Source of the DNA: Rotaria socialis
Lineage: Eukaryota; Rotifera; Eurotatoria; Philodinida; Philodinidae
Assembly: GCA_905331475.1 (NCBI GenBank)
Contig: CAJNYU010002049.1
Coordinates: forward strand, 128,979-192,978
Direction of reading: 5' to 3'
Length of the DNA stretch: 64,000 nt
The number at the start of each line of letters is the position of its first letter. Position 1 is the stretch's first letter. The position numbers and the translations under genes are program-made. This document shows positions 50,544 to 61,299 of this stretch, one piece after another. The notes beneath the pieces are model-generated. The model saw only the letters and a list, made by a program, of their open reading frames with translations, did no database searches and had not been told where the DNA came from.

Positions 50544-50621
50544 AAGGGTGTGGGTGCGGTTGCCCAACTACAGATTGAATCCGTTCAGTGACCGGCATCT
50601 ATACTCATACTGACACCCACA
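50544..50621. repeat. TGTGGG-type element joined to a gene fragment
   Basis: GAAGGGTGTGGGTGCGG at the left and TGACACCCACA at the right. The base after it begins the 301-bp copy of the 5' end of the 18-exon membrane-protein gene. Confidence 0.55.
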
Positions 50622-50922
50622 ATGATTGAAATATTAAAGGTTGATCATTGATTTGTTCACGCCATAATTTTGTTAATAAACGAGATAATGTATTATCTAA
50701 TGTAATTATATAGCTCGATTGATCGGTAATTAGTCGATAATCACCTAAATGATTATGAAAATATTTAATTAGATTGAAAACAATATGGCATATACGTTTT
50801 TTGCATGATAAATCTGATGGATTTAAAGAATGAAAGGATTCAATTGATTTGATCAATAAACATACAATCCATAGTATCATGATTAATGTTTAACAAAGGC
50901 GCCTGCATCAATAGAATTTTTT
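50622..50922 (-). pseudogene. Duplicated 5' fragment of the 18-exon membrane-protein gene
   Basis: 50622-50922 matches 45314-45614 over 301 bp without gaps and with about seven mismatches (near 98 percent). It includes the start codon, signal peptide and first 85 or so codons of exon 1 plus about 40 bp upstream of the ATG. It ends at codon 86, where the telomere-like repeat begins, so it cannot make the protein. Presence of 5' flank and lack of splicing point to DNA duplication, not a retrocopy. Confidence 0.85.
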
Positions 50923-50956
50923 CTTTGAGTATTAAAGTATTTTGTTTATTGAGGGT

Positions 50957-50980
50957 GTGTGTGTGTGTGTGTGTGTGTGA
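50957..50980 (+). repeat. (GT)n microsatellite
   Basis: About 12 GT units directly after TTGAGGGT, which is the outer word of the telomere-like family, so this may be another decayed member. Confidence 0.7.
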
Positions 50981-51209
50981 AATGTTACTCTATTTACCAC
51001 ATCCTCTCCATAAAAGAATAAAATCTTGAAATTATAATTAATTAATTAATTATTTATTTTTCAGCTAAAATTGATTCAAAATCGCAAATATCTTGAAAAA
51101 AAAACAATAGGAAAATTTATAAAAAAAATTTCAAGAAGGTTTAATCAGAGAAGATTAGAATTATTTTCTACATTCTCTAGTTAAAAAGACACAAGGTTAA
51201 ACGATCTGG

Positions 51210-52787
51210 TCAACGTTTGAAATCGTGAGAATTTTGAATCGACTGTAAAAATTCAAATTTTGAGACTTTAGAATTCTTGCCACTTTTTAACTTTGACAGT
51301 AAAGAAAGTATTATCCTCTTTTGCTCCCGTGATGAATGTTGTTTACATGAATAATCTCGATTATCTGTTCGAAATGTTTTGTTCAACACGTAATCTGCTA
51401 CTTTTTTGCCTATTTTCAGTCCTTCTAGATATGCTCCATGCAAAAATCCGTAGTATTCTTGCGAGTAAGCTTCACCAGTGAAACGAAGTCGCCCAATTGG
51501 TCTGCCAAGATTATTATGCTGACATAGTGAAGTGCCCGTCGGCCAATTGCTATAAGAACCACGATAAAGTGGGTCTAATGTCCATCGATAATAATAAAAG
51601 TTATTCGGCTCTGGAATATTTTTTCCATTCATAGATCGTAATACATCCATGATTTCTATCAAGGTCTGATTTTTACTTTGTGCTTCGACAATCAAAGCTT
51701 GATCAGCAACAACAGTGACGACTAAAATATTGCTATCAGGGAAAAATCCGATTTCACTCAATGACTGCCATTGTGGATAATAGCCTCGTCGGTAAGGATC
51801 AGCGTATAAAAAGAATTGCGCGTTACTCCAGAATTTATGAGGAAATTGAAGAAAAATTTTTGTATATGTTGCCATTTTGAAAGAAAAAATCGATTCCTGT
51901 TTCCATGCTGGAAATGCTGGTATAAAGTGCACATCATTGTGTTGAAGGACGCCCACTGAAAATGTACAAATAGCATAATCAGCCCAGATGATGAGACCAT
52001 TTCTCAATGTAATATTTACGGAACTGTTTGAATACTCGATTGTTGTTATAGTACTGTTGTATAAAATGTTGTTGTTTGTGGCAATTCTTTTTGCTTCTTC
52101 ACGTACTAGAAATGCATAACCACGCTGATCTGTAACAAATTGATCATCCTCTAACCGTTGACCGTGAGTTGCTTTTTCATTAGCTGCAGTCCGAATCATG
52201 CTTGATGCAGTCGGCCTATCAGCAAATTCAAAGTCAAATGCCCACCAGTCGGCTACTTTTTCATACGATGTCGTTGGTATCCATCCTCGAAGTCTTTGGC
52301 CTTCGGCAAATGATAGATCTTCAAGATTCGATTCTTCTCGTTTTGTAGCATCATCTAAAACCTGCTTAAAATGAGCGAATGCTTGATCTACGACATCTGA
52401 ATAATTGAATTGACCATTCTGATCGTAAGTCAATAAGTCATCAGTATCAGTGGCAGTACTTGTAAGATTGTATTTTGTCGCCATTGTCCATATTGGATTT
52501 TCTTCTCCAGTTTCATGGTTTCGAATACCTTCAATCCAATTAGCACCTAATTCAATTGTATATTTGTCAAATGTTGTTTCTTTCATCCGTCCACCAAGTA
52601 CAGATTCTGCTTCAATAATTAGAAAATCTGAAATTCCCTTCTCTGATAAAGTACGAGCAACCATCACACCGGCCATTCCTCCTCCGAGAATGGCTACTTT
52701 TGTTCGAATGAGTCTACCAGTACATAGACTGACAAAGTCAATTAGCAGTATAAGACCAAGATGAATCATATTTTTGCTGCTCGCCAT
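51210..52787 (-). CDS. Secreted FAD polyamine oxidase (amine oxidase family), 525 aa
   Basis: Oxidises spermine/spermidine, releasing an aminoaldehyde, an amine and hydrogen peroxide. The frame is open farther upstream, but the Met at 52787 gives a good signal peptide (MASSKNMIHLGLILLIDFVS), so it is preferred. The dinucleotide fold GGGMAGV is at about 35, the E-X6-GGR motif (ESVLGGRM) at about 60, and the C-terminal FAD motif TGEAYSQEYYGFLHGAYLEG at about 437-456. Five or more N-glycosylation sites fit secretion. The domain order and the conserved acidic/aromatic residues resemble plant apoplastic and bacterial polyamine oxidases more than animal SMOX/PAOX, as far as recall allows. No introns. 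Horizontal acquisition is plausible but untested. Minus strand, with no close partner gene. Confidence 0.88.
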   Translation of the reverse strand: MASSKNMIHLGLILLIDFVSLCTGRLIRTKVAILGGGMAGVMVARTLSEKGISDFLIIEAESVLGGRMKETTFDKYTIELGANWIEGIRNHETGEENPIWTMATKYNLTSTATDTDDLLTYDQNGQFNYSDVVDQAFAHFKQVLDDATKREESNLEDLSFAEGQRLRGWIPTTSYEKVADWWAFDFEFADRPTASSMIRTAANEKATHGQRLEDDQFVTDQRGYAFLVREEAKRIATNNNILYNSTITTIEYSNSSVNITLRNGLIIWADYAICTFSVGVLQHNDVHFIPAFPAWKQESIFSFKMATYTKIFLQFPHKFWSNAQFFLYADPYRRGYYPQWQSLSEIGFFPDSNILVVTVVADQALIVEAQSKNQTLIEIMDVLRSMNGKNIPEPNNFYYYRWTLDPLYRGSYSNWPTGTSLCQHNNLGRPIGRLRFTGEAYSQEYYGFLHGAYLEGLKIGKKVADYVLNKTFRTDNRDYSCKQHSSREQKRIILSLLSKLKSGKNSKVSKFEFLQSIQNSHDFKR

Positions 52788-53792
52788 GTCTAATGTGAAA
52801 GAAATTTGAATAATACTTTTCAATAATCTAGAGAAGTCATAAAAAAATTTAATGTGGATATACCATAGAGTGCAAGTGAGTGTTGATTGTTTTATTTTAT
52901 TCATTCAATTTGATTCTTAAAATAGTTTCTTCAACTTTAATCAATATATTTTCGTTCAAATGATCATCTTGAGTTTTCTGCTGAAAAATCTCTTTTTAGT
53001 TATGCAACTGTTTATACTTTCAATTGGCAATTTGAATTAGATCAAAATCGGATGTAAACTAGTTATTCTCTGTTGTAGATCTATGATCACTATAAACAAG
53101 AGTTCTGTTGGGTGTGCTTCATGTTACACACTGACAACCAGCCTGAGAGTGACTAATTTTGATAGCGACGAATTGAAAATTGCTCATACCTTCTTCTGAC
53201 GATTTTAAATGGTTTGGATTATTAAGTCAAATGAAAGTAGAGTTGGTGTGTTCATCTTAATGGAGCGAGCAGTATTGCAAGAAAACAGTAGATTTAGAAT
53301 ACTGAAGTAAAATCATAAGGCATATGCAATGTTTATTTTTGTGTCATTGAAAACATGATGACGTGAAACGAAAGAGAACGAGCAAAAAACACTCTCATCG
53401 CTCTTGATTTGGAACTGCAAAAATGAGCCGAGATAGGGAGAGAAATACGTATATAAGAAAGCATTGATGTTTACCCGGCTGCTATCGCAAATCGCTCGAG
53501 CAGGCATGTGAAAAGCTAAAAGAAACATTTATCGATGAAAGATGTTGCTTTATTTTTCAAAGAGTGCATTTTTTCGGTAGATTTTCGACAAAGATTTGTT
53601 TGAAATGACTAGGGTCTGTGAAACTACATGGGTGATGATGATGAGTGTGTTTTGTTCGCTCTCATTGTTAAATTAAATTAAATAGTACAGTTTTAAAACA
53701 TATTGATGGATTTAGCTACCCGTTATTGTGGGTGAAGGAATTTATCTACAATACTTATACTTGTTTCATGAATGAAAATTACTTATTCCTTC
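52788..53792. other. Spacer between polyamine oxidase and LTR element
   Basis: AT-rich, containing the promoter of the polyamine oxidase gene. No repeat with clear ends and no protein-like frame. Confidence 0.5.
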
Positions 53793-55266
53793 TGTTAGCG
53801 CTCACGAAGAGCGACGAACACAGTTAACGAATGTGTTATATTCTCTCTGTTTATTCTGTTAGAAAACAAACGTTTATATACGCACGCGAAAACAAGGACA
53901 AGAAAAATAGAGAAAAACGAAGAGAAAAACGAAAAGACAAAAGAAAAGAAATAGATCGAATCGAGGTATATATTTTATAGTAGAATACACCCTAACATAC
54001 TCCCCTATTGGACAAAAAAATGTCTTTTATCGACATTTTTAGAAAAGATAGAAATAATAAGGAAATCGAAAGATAGGCAGTGACTAACATCAGATCAAAA
54101 GAAAAATAACAAACTATAACACGAGAAAATCTTTCAAAGGAAAAGGTTAATACATGAAAACACAAAAACAAGACACAGCGCAAATAGAAATGGGAGAGAG
54201 AAAAACGTGTTCAGCGACACGAATAAGTAACAAATACAAGAAGGAAAAAGAGAAATTCACTGTGATAACAAACGAGTTGTCTACACATAAGAAAATGAAC
54301 GAATATAAATCTTACGTTTTAATAGTTGTATCTTGCTACCTTTTTGGTTGATGATTCGTGTTTGATATTGTTCAACTTCACCAACTTGTTAGACCGATTA
54401 TTGATCATCGAATATGATCTAATTTCCGTACTAAATCTTGATATTCATTTTCCGATAGCATGATGCAATATCATTCATTGTGCGATATGTCCATCATAGT
54501 GGGTTACGAAATCGAGTGTTCTATTCCGATTCTCCTTGACCAGGTGAGAATCTGATAAAAACAATTAAGTTTCGTATAATAGAATAATAAATATTTGCTA
54601 AATTGAATATAATAGCCCTTCAAAATCAGTTAGCTGTGGAAAGTCATACTGCCCGATCTTGCTATGCTAAATCATATTTAATCAACAAAATTTAACATCA
54701 GAAATCATATAATATAACGTCATTTTAATAATTATTAATCATTTCATGTAATTCCACACATATTTTATTAAATTCATCTTTTCAACAACAGACCTCCGGA
54801 ACCGTATGTTTATTTGATTACTGCAATTATCATATCAATAATAACGAGCAGATAATGTGTGCTTTTGATATGTTAAAGGAAATTTTTTTTTCACTGGATT
54901 ATTGAGAGAGAACACTATTTGCTTGCATAATAACTTTATACGTCATAATCTTACCACGAGTCTAAATTCAATAGAGACTCTCATCCGTATATATGGTAAA
55001 ATAATTTTAATGATTTTAATAAATTTCTTGTTCGTTAATTTGCATGTTGTTGTTTTGCCAGGGTCGCCAAAATGTTAGCGCTCACGAGGAGCGACAAACA
55101 CAGTTAACGAATGTGTTTATATTCTCTCTGTTTATTCTGTTAGAAAACAACCGTTTATATACGCACGCGAAAACAAGGACAAGAAAAATAGAGAAAAACG
55201 AAAAGACAAAAGAAAAGAAATAGATCGAATCGAGGTATATATGTTATAGTAGAATACACCCTAACA
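53793..55266 (-). mobile_element. Small non-coding LTR retrotransposon (TRIM-like)
   Basis: The LTRs are 53793-53997 (205 bp) and 55073-55266 (194 bp), both TGTTAG...CTAACA on the plus strand and about 95 percent identical; the left one has an extra 11-bp GAAAAACGAAG unit. On the minus strand the 5' LTR is followed two or three bases later by TGGCGACCCTGGC, a primer-binding site of tRNA type. A purine tract (AATAGGGGAGTA) precedes the 3' LTR, so orientation is minus. The 1,075-bp interior encodes no gag or pol, so it depends on another element. No target duplication is visible: the flanks are CCTTC and AATTT. Confidence 0.85.
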
Positions 55267-55930
55267 AATTTCTACTTCTGAACTATCAGCATTTGATCTC
55301 AATGAGTCTTTTTTATTTCCAAATATAGCATTTTGCCACGCATCAATTGTATTCAAAGCCATACAACCTTTTTCTTCAATAAACGGTTTGAGGTTCATCT
55401 GTAATGAACATCCCATAGTATAAACATCGATTAGAACAAATTTCATTTCTTACGTATTCAATATAATCTAATGGTGCATCTTTATAAAATTTTAAAATTA
55501 TCTCTTCAATAGATTCTTTATTGGCAGATTGTAAACGAGCAACTTGTTCACCATGTTGAAAAAAGAGAAATGTTGGTGTAACTGCAATTGAATACATGAT
55601 GAATTCATTCTATCAAAACACAACAATGACACTATTATCTATAAGTAAACATTACTGAAAATTTTACCATCCTTTTTCCAATATCAGCTTTGAGAAATAC
55701 AGCATTTAAATATTTAGCATTCAAATATTCAATGTATGGTGCGATTGATTTACTTGCAGTACAACTGAAAATAACATTATTTATACAGTAAAGAAATAAT
55801 AAAACAAAAGAATTCGAACTCTGTAGCAAAACAAATAACCACGACAAGTTTTTCGCCTGCTGATGATAATTGATCGTTAAGATCATGATTACAAATTTCT
55901 TGAACAGGTACAGTTAATAAATAGGCATTA
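55261..55930 (-). pseudogene. TXNL1-like thioredoxin/PITH gene truncated by the LTR element
   Basis: Exons 55820-55930, 55668-55764, 55454-55609 and 55261-55398 join in phase. The first gives a thioredoxin N-terminal strand; the second carries the active site, which reads CTAS instead of CGPC, leaving one Cys (CxxS type). The third has TPTFLFF and the end of the thioredoxin fold. The last matches the start of a PITH domain (MNLKPFIEEKGCMALN). The chain runs into the LTR at 55266, which supplies Cys and a TAG stop, so most of the PITH domain is missing. TXNL1 binds the proteasome through PITH. No PITH sequence resumes beyond the LTR element, and the first coding exon with the ATG was not found. 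Confidence 0.7.
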
Positions 55931-57649
55931 CTAAAAAGAAAAATATTTACTGAAAATCATTTATTTTTTACCACGAATTCAAAATGAAAGTTCGTATATT
56001 GTCAAAATCAAGTTGTTAACGAGTGAATCGATCTAACTCGTCGAAAATAAACGTCGAGTTTATTTTGCAAGTCGTCATCGCATATGCAATGAAGAAATCG
56101 AGAAAAATAAAAGAAACTAGGAAAGAAATATGAAAGAGAGGGACAACTATCTAAAAGATATTAAAAAGAAAAAAGTTTTCGGTGTGTGTGTGTGTGTGTG
56201 TGTGTACAATCTTTAAATGGGTGATTGTGCCCCCTTTGTAACGCCTTGATGAGGATCAGAGACGCTACTAATAATAATGCCAGGTGCCACAGTATTGGTT
56301 ATGGCAGAATGACAACAACGAAAATTAAATAGTATTGAATATTGGATGAAGATCCAATTGTTTATTCAATGAACAGAAATAGTTGAGAATAATAAGAAGA
56401 ACTCCACAAGCAATTAGCTGACACGAGTTCGAACGATTGTAAGGAACAATCGAGTTAGGTTGATTGTAAAGAACAATCAAGTTGAAAAGAAAAAGGTAGT
56501 ATGTAATTGATCAAAAAGAAAAATAGTAGTCAGAGAAGAAAAAGAAGAATTAGTATATCTCAGTGAAGAGAGATATATCAAGAAGCTTCTAAGAAACTTG
56601 AGGAGAAAAAGAGAGAGTAATTATATCTCATTTCTCTGAGTCTAAGCGCGAAAAACGAAAAAATGGTGCCAATGTTGAAAATAACAAGCACGACAATAAG
56701 CAATAAGAGAGAACAACACAGAGGAGAAACAATATACATGATACAACAAACATCAAGACAAGATCAGTGACGTTGCTGTCGTCACACCCTTCCCTAATAA
56801 AAAGATCTGAAGATGGATATACGAATAAAAAGCCCTCCCACGAAACAAAAAATAAATTATTTTCTACTGGTGTGCATCTTCCTTGAAAAATGTATGGCTA
56901 CGACCCTGATACTCTTTAGATCAATGTCAGAAGAATTTGAAATGGACTTTTACAATGCAATGAATAGGATAAAACTATTTTTTGACTAGATTTTTTATGT
57001 AATGCATACGTACTCCGATGAATTGTTCAAAATAACATCAGTCAACTGGTTCGAAATATATTCTAAAAATTAAAACAAAGCATTTACATTAGATTAAGAC
57101 TATATATATAATTATTATAACCCTCCACTGTCGTCATAATAAACTAAGCTTACTCAAAAAAAAACTATATAGATAATGTCTATTTTATGGAAAAAAAACT
57201 ATATACGAACTGATTTGATCTGTTGTTGCAAATTATCAATTCATCGCTTTACATTTCTTGCTCTCTTTTATATGACTTATCTATTGCAATGGCCACTAAC
57301 ATCTATAACACAATCGTTTACCTGGCTAGATACATTTTCAACTATACAGATTGGCAAGCCAATGACTTTTTGACTCAAATCAAGTCGTTTCTGAAAAATT
57401 CCAAGTCAAGTCAAATATAACTTGATTTGTGCATTCCTGCTCCATTGAGTAATATCAGGTTAAATCTTCCGAAAATCAATATTCATAGATGCATGCATCA
57501 ATTTTTGTTTATGTGATTAAATGAAACCTTATAATACAACGGAAAAAAAACAAACAGGTCATTCAGCATTTCTCATCCATTTCATCAATCAAATATGAAA
57601 GTATCGAATGCTAAACTTCATAAAATTATACTCATTTTCTCTGATACAT
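55931..57649. other. Spacer containing a solo LTR
   Basis: (GT)n at 56182-56204 and a solo LTR at 56237-56786. The rest is AT-rich, with no protein-like frame. Confidence 0.55.
56237..56786. mobile_element. Solo LTR, 550 bp, with 5-bp target duplication
   Basis: It starts TGTAACGCC and ends GTCGTCACA, and is flanked by CCCTT on both sides (56232-56236 and 56787-56791). The interior is A/G-rich without frames. TG...CA ends and a 5-bp duplication are the hallmarks of an LTR left by recombination between the two LTRs of a full element. It is unrelated in sequence to the LTRs at 53793 and 55073. Confidence 0.8.
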
Positions 57650-59353
57650 TTATACTAGAATAGTAAAAAAATGAAATGCCTCCAATTATGAATATTATAT
57701 AACATAAGAAATATTATAATTAAATAATTAAACATGATCTTACCCACTGTAATATTAAAGTCATTTAACTCTTTCGAATCTAACTTAATTTTTTCTCTTG
57801 TTTTATTGATTTTATTTGTTCCCAGGTCGTGGACGTACGGCGGGAAACGGCCGGAAAGCACAGGAAAGCGCTGGAAAGTGGAAGCAGTATTCCAGTTGGA
57901 AGTTACCGGATTTTCTTCCTGTAGATTCCGATCAACTTCCAGATGTAAAACACAGAAAACTGACCGGAAAACACAGGAAACTGACCGGAATCCACAGGAA
58001 AAAAATCCGGTAACTTCCAACTGGAATACTGCTTCCAGTTTCCAGTGCTTTCCGGCCAGATACGGTGATTTTTCCGCATCTTTCCGGCCGGTTCCTACAG
58101 TATCCGTCCTCCGGAATCATTGACCTGGGTTTGTAGTTGCCATGAGTTTTCTTTGGCATGAAAGTTATTTAAGTTGACAATCTTGCTGGCTATTACATCT
58201 TCAGTGGAACACAACGATCCCTCGTAATAGGCCTCTAACTTTAAATTTTTTGTATAACAATCAAACAGGAGCTTAATACCAGGTGGGTCAACAACATTCT
58301 CACCTTCTGCACCTACAATTAAAAGATTAATATCAATCAAAATTTTATAATGCAATATCCAAAAGCAAAAAAAAACAAGGTCTCTGAACTAACTTCATTT
58401 GTTCAGATGTAACCTTTCAATCTTTTCACATTAGACATCAAAACACTACGTCACGATGATATCGTAACATTAATCTTTCATCGTAAAAGTCATGAAATAA
58501 CTCATCAAATAATTTCCCGAGTTTTTTTTAAGGATGAATGCAAAATTATGGTTTGAATGATATTATGAATACTATGAGAAGGAGATGTTGGGTATTTTTG
58601 TTATATGCGTTTGATAAGTATCTGAGTACGGCTTATATTCTAGGTGGACATTTTATATCTTGAAGGGATGTAGGTGATATGTGACTTTTATGACTCTAGA
58701 TTATAGGTTGATGATGAGTGCAATAATTAATTTAGATATTGGCTTACCTAAATCTTCGTCGTCGTCGTTCATTATAAACGTTATTGGTTCCATTATTTTC
58801 ACGTTGTTCTGAAGCTGGCAATATAAATGTAGCGCTCCTTCTGTTTTCAAATGTTGATTGATATTGTTTTTTGGGCTGTTAAGTAAGGCTAAACCTTTTC
58901 TTATTAGGTCAGGTTTAACTTTACCTCCAGCACCGATCACCATTTTCAAATTTTGTAATTGGGTTAAATTTGGCTTTTCTATAGGATTAGCAGCATACTT
59001 TTCATTGAACAAATCGAGCATGTCATTTTCAATTTCTTTAATAAATGCTGCTGCTGTTGTTGTTGGTGTGAATAGACGTGGTTGGTAGGTGAGTGAACAA
59101 TGGGACAGGTATGCTATTGGTTTCGCACTCAATTCACCAAAAATTATGGTAAAGATACAACTGGATAGAGAATCCGTTTTAATTTTGTTAAAAGTAATTC
59201 CACATTGTTCATCTTCGACTTCCACAACTTTCTTTGTACGCACTGTAAGATCAAAAGAACTTGTTTTGTTAATTGGAATGAAATTCACTTACCCTGTTTA
59301 TTTGGGAATTTTTTCGATGTGAAAATTTTTCTTGTTTTTCTCTGTTCGGTCAT
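57650..59353 (-). CDS. Unrecognised gene (272 aa if the inserted element is left out)
   Basis: Exons 59293-59353, 58748-59242 and 58312-57744 join in phase, with a tiny last exon ending at a TAA at 57650. The third exon is interrupted by element copy 2. The product starts with a basic stretch (MTEQRKTRKIFTSKKFPNK). It continues with a mixed alpha/beta domain that has Cys, a Thr-rich bit and an Asp/Glu run before the second intron. I see no signal peptide, membrane helix or known motif. Leaving out the element and one 2-bp duplication keeps the frame, and total coding length is then divisible by three. As it stands, a stop falls inside the element, so the allele is probably broken. Function unknown. 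Confidence 0.6.
57821..58129. mobile_element. CCCAGG-ended foldback element, copy 2 (309 bp), in an exon
   Basis: The ends are CCCAGGTC and GACCTGGG, with the 2-bp duplication TT (57819-57820 and 58130-58131). The two halves are inverted copies; the inner arms GGAAGCAGTATTCCAGTTGG and its complement are nearly perfect over about 35 bp. It interrupts exon 3 of the minus-strand gene at 57650-59353. Codons on both sides continue in one frame once element and duplication are ignored. Confidence 0.9.
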
Positions 59354-60787
59354 ACCTGATAAGAAAATAAGAACTTAATATTTTATAACTTGTTTTCAAT
59401 TTTTCTAAAAAGAAAGAAAACACTTTTGCGTTCTTTGTTATTTTATACCAGTCATAGTATATCTTATAAGGATGTACGTTAGAATTAGTGTATTCTTTTA
59501 TTTACTTTGTAGAGAAAACAAAATGATAGACTGTCACGCTCAACTTTGTCTCTAGTTATCCAATGATTGTTTCTTTTATTTGATTTGATAAATGAATAAA
59601 ACGTGAGACCTAATTGAGTAATTGTTTATAAATATTCAATATATTTATTGAAAAAAACTTTTATTACATAAGTCAACACATACAATATTATTATACGATA
59701 ATTAATTGATCAATTATTTTTATTGATGGGAAAGAATCAAATGTTATCAAGAAGGATATAAATGAAATCTTTAAAAAAATTTTTTTGTCAAATAAATTAT
59801 ATTTCAAATACATAAAATTATTGTTGTCTTAATTAAAAGTCGGAATATTTTCGTTAACATTCGTATTGTTATTACAAATAAGAAACTATTTTAGAATTTT
59901 TAATCCCAGTATTGTTCTTTTCTTTCGATATAGATTTAAATGAAATAATATAATGATATTTGTTTTTTTATCTAGATTAAATAAGTTTTCTGAACAATTG
60001 TCCGTATCTAAATCTATGAAGCAATTATAGTATACATCCTTGTTAACATTTTAAAATACTCATCACGATAACTACTGATTTTATAGATAAAAGCCAAAGT
60101 TAAAAAAAATCGTTATACTCTTCGCTTCAGATTAATTGGCAATATAATTTCCTAGATGTTCGAGTCGATCAGATTTATAGTTTCAGTTGGAAGCGATAAA
60201 AAAATATCCTAAAGCTTTTGTGGCCCATTGAGATTTACGTCGTTTCCATACATTCTTTTGGCACCCTTCTCTGTACGCTCTTTTCTATAAATCCTTTTCT
60301 GTAAGTCCTGTTCAACACGTCCTCTCATGTGCGTCCTTTTCTATACGTACAATTTGATACTTTTTTTCATATTATAAATCATAATGGGAAGTTTCTTTTT
60401 CTTTTTCTTTTTCTATCAAGTTTATTCTTCCCAAATGGTAGGGTTAACATATTAGCGAGAACGTGATGAAGATAAGTGGGGGAAAAAGAGAAAGTGATGA
60501 AGATAGTTGTGTTGACAACATAAAATTTCTTAGAAAGTTACATTTAATGAAGAGGAAAACGTTTTCAAGCACATGAAATAAGAAGAAAAGCATAAGAATA
60601 ACAATATAATATATATTTTGAGACGAAACAAACATGTGTATGTCACAACGATAACGCAAAGATGCAAAAAATAGGTAGAAGAGAGAAGCAAGGGGAAACA
60701 TGAGTTAAAACATGAAGAGAAACGTTAAGAGAATATGTAGGGAGAAAAAATAAAGATGAACTTAGAGAGAAAAAATGTCAAGAAAAA
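59354..60787. other. Spacer before the non-LTR retrotransposon
   Basis: AT-rich. A degenerate minisatellite with units like CGTCCTTTTCTATA lies at 60255-60350. No gene seen. Confidence 0.5.
60255..60350 (+). repeat. Degenerate minisatellite (unit about 14 bp)
   Basis: TCTGTACG, TCTATAAATCC, TCTGTAAGTCC and TCTATACG repeat with CCTTTT between them, about six units. Confidence 0.55.
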
Positions 60788-61299
60788 CGTGCACGAGTAA
60801 GTCGGAAGACTGTTCTACAGTTTGTGGATATCGAGTTGTAAATATGTATGGAATGAGTATATGTTTCAGTGTACAGGTCATATCTATCAAGAAGGAAGTA
60901 GGTATCTATGTACGAAATCCTTCAGCTCATTTTTTGAGGTGCAGTAATGGTTGATTTGTTTTTCGCGACTGTTAAAGAAACTAAAGAAATCTATATATGT
61001 ATATGAGTTGCTCTTTGAGCTAATCTTTGTGGAAATCTACTATTTCTTGTAAAACCCATATTTTTATAGTATAAATTGAAAAGGTTAGGGGAGGTACTGA
61101 TCATATATGATTCAAATGTTTCGTTAAATGCAGAAGCTTCCCTAGATGTATCTAAATGTTTCACCAGTTTTTTCCAGTAGTTGACTATGTATTCGGTTAA
61201 AGTTTTTTCTCTGGATAATATGTGGGTAGTTAGGTCATCTCAACCCCATAAAGAGTATACTATTTTGAGACCTGATGTGTAAACGTGTTCTATTTCTAT

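Larger units (their letters stand above)
48848..50621. other. Spacer dense in telomere-like inverted repeats
   Basis: AATAAATAAA near 48930 may end the GTPase transcript. Four TGTGGG-type elements lie at 49245, 49812, 50068 and 50544, each listed separately. Between them is unique AT-rich DNA and a small inverted pair (GATACATG..., CAAGTTGTATC) at 49439-49535. No gene. Confidence 0.55.

Noticed and set aside
49245..50621. A Penelope-like Athena element beside the telomere-like repeats
   Set aside because: No reverse transcriptase or GIY-YIG frame is present near these repeats, so only the repeats themselves are reported.
2367..58129. CCCAGG elements as introner-type introns
   Set aside because: Each has a CAG|GT-like site near one end in some orientations, but no AG acceptor lies at the opposite end that would restore the coding frame in copies 2 or 3.
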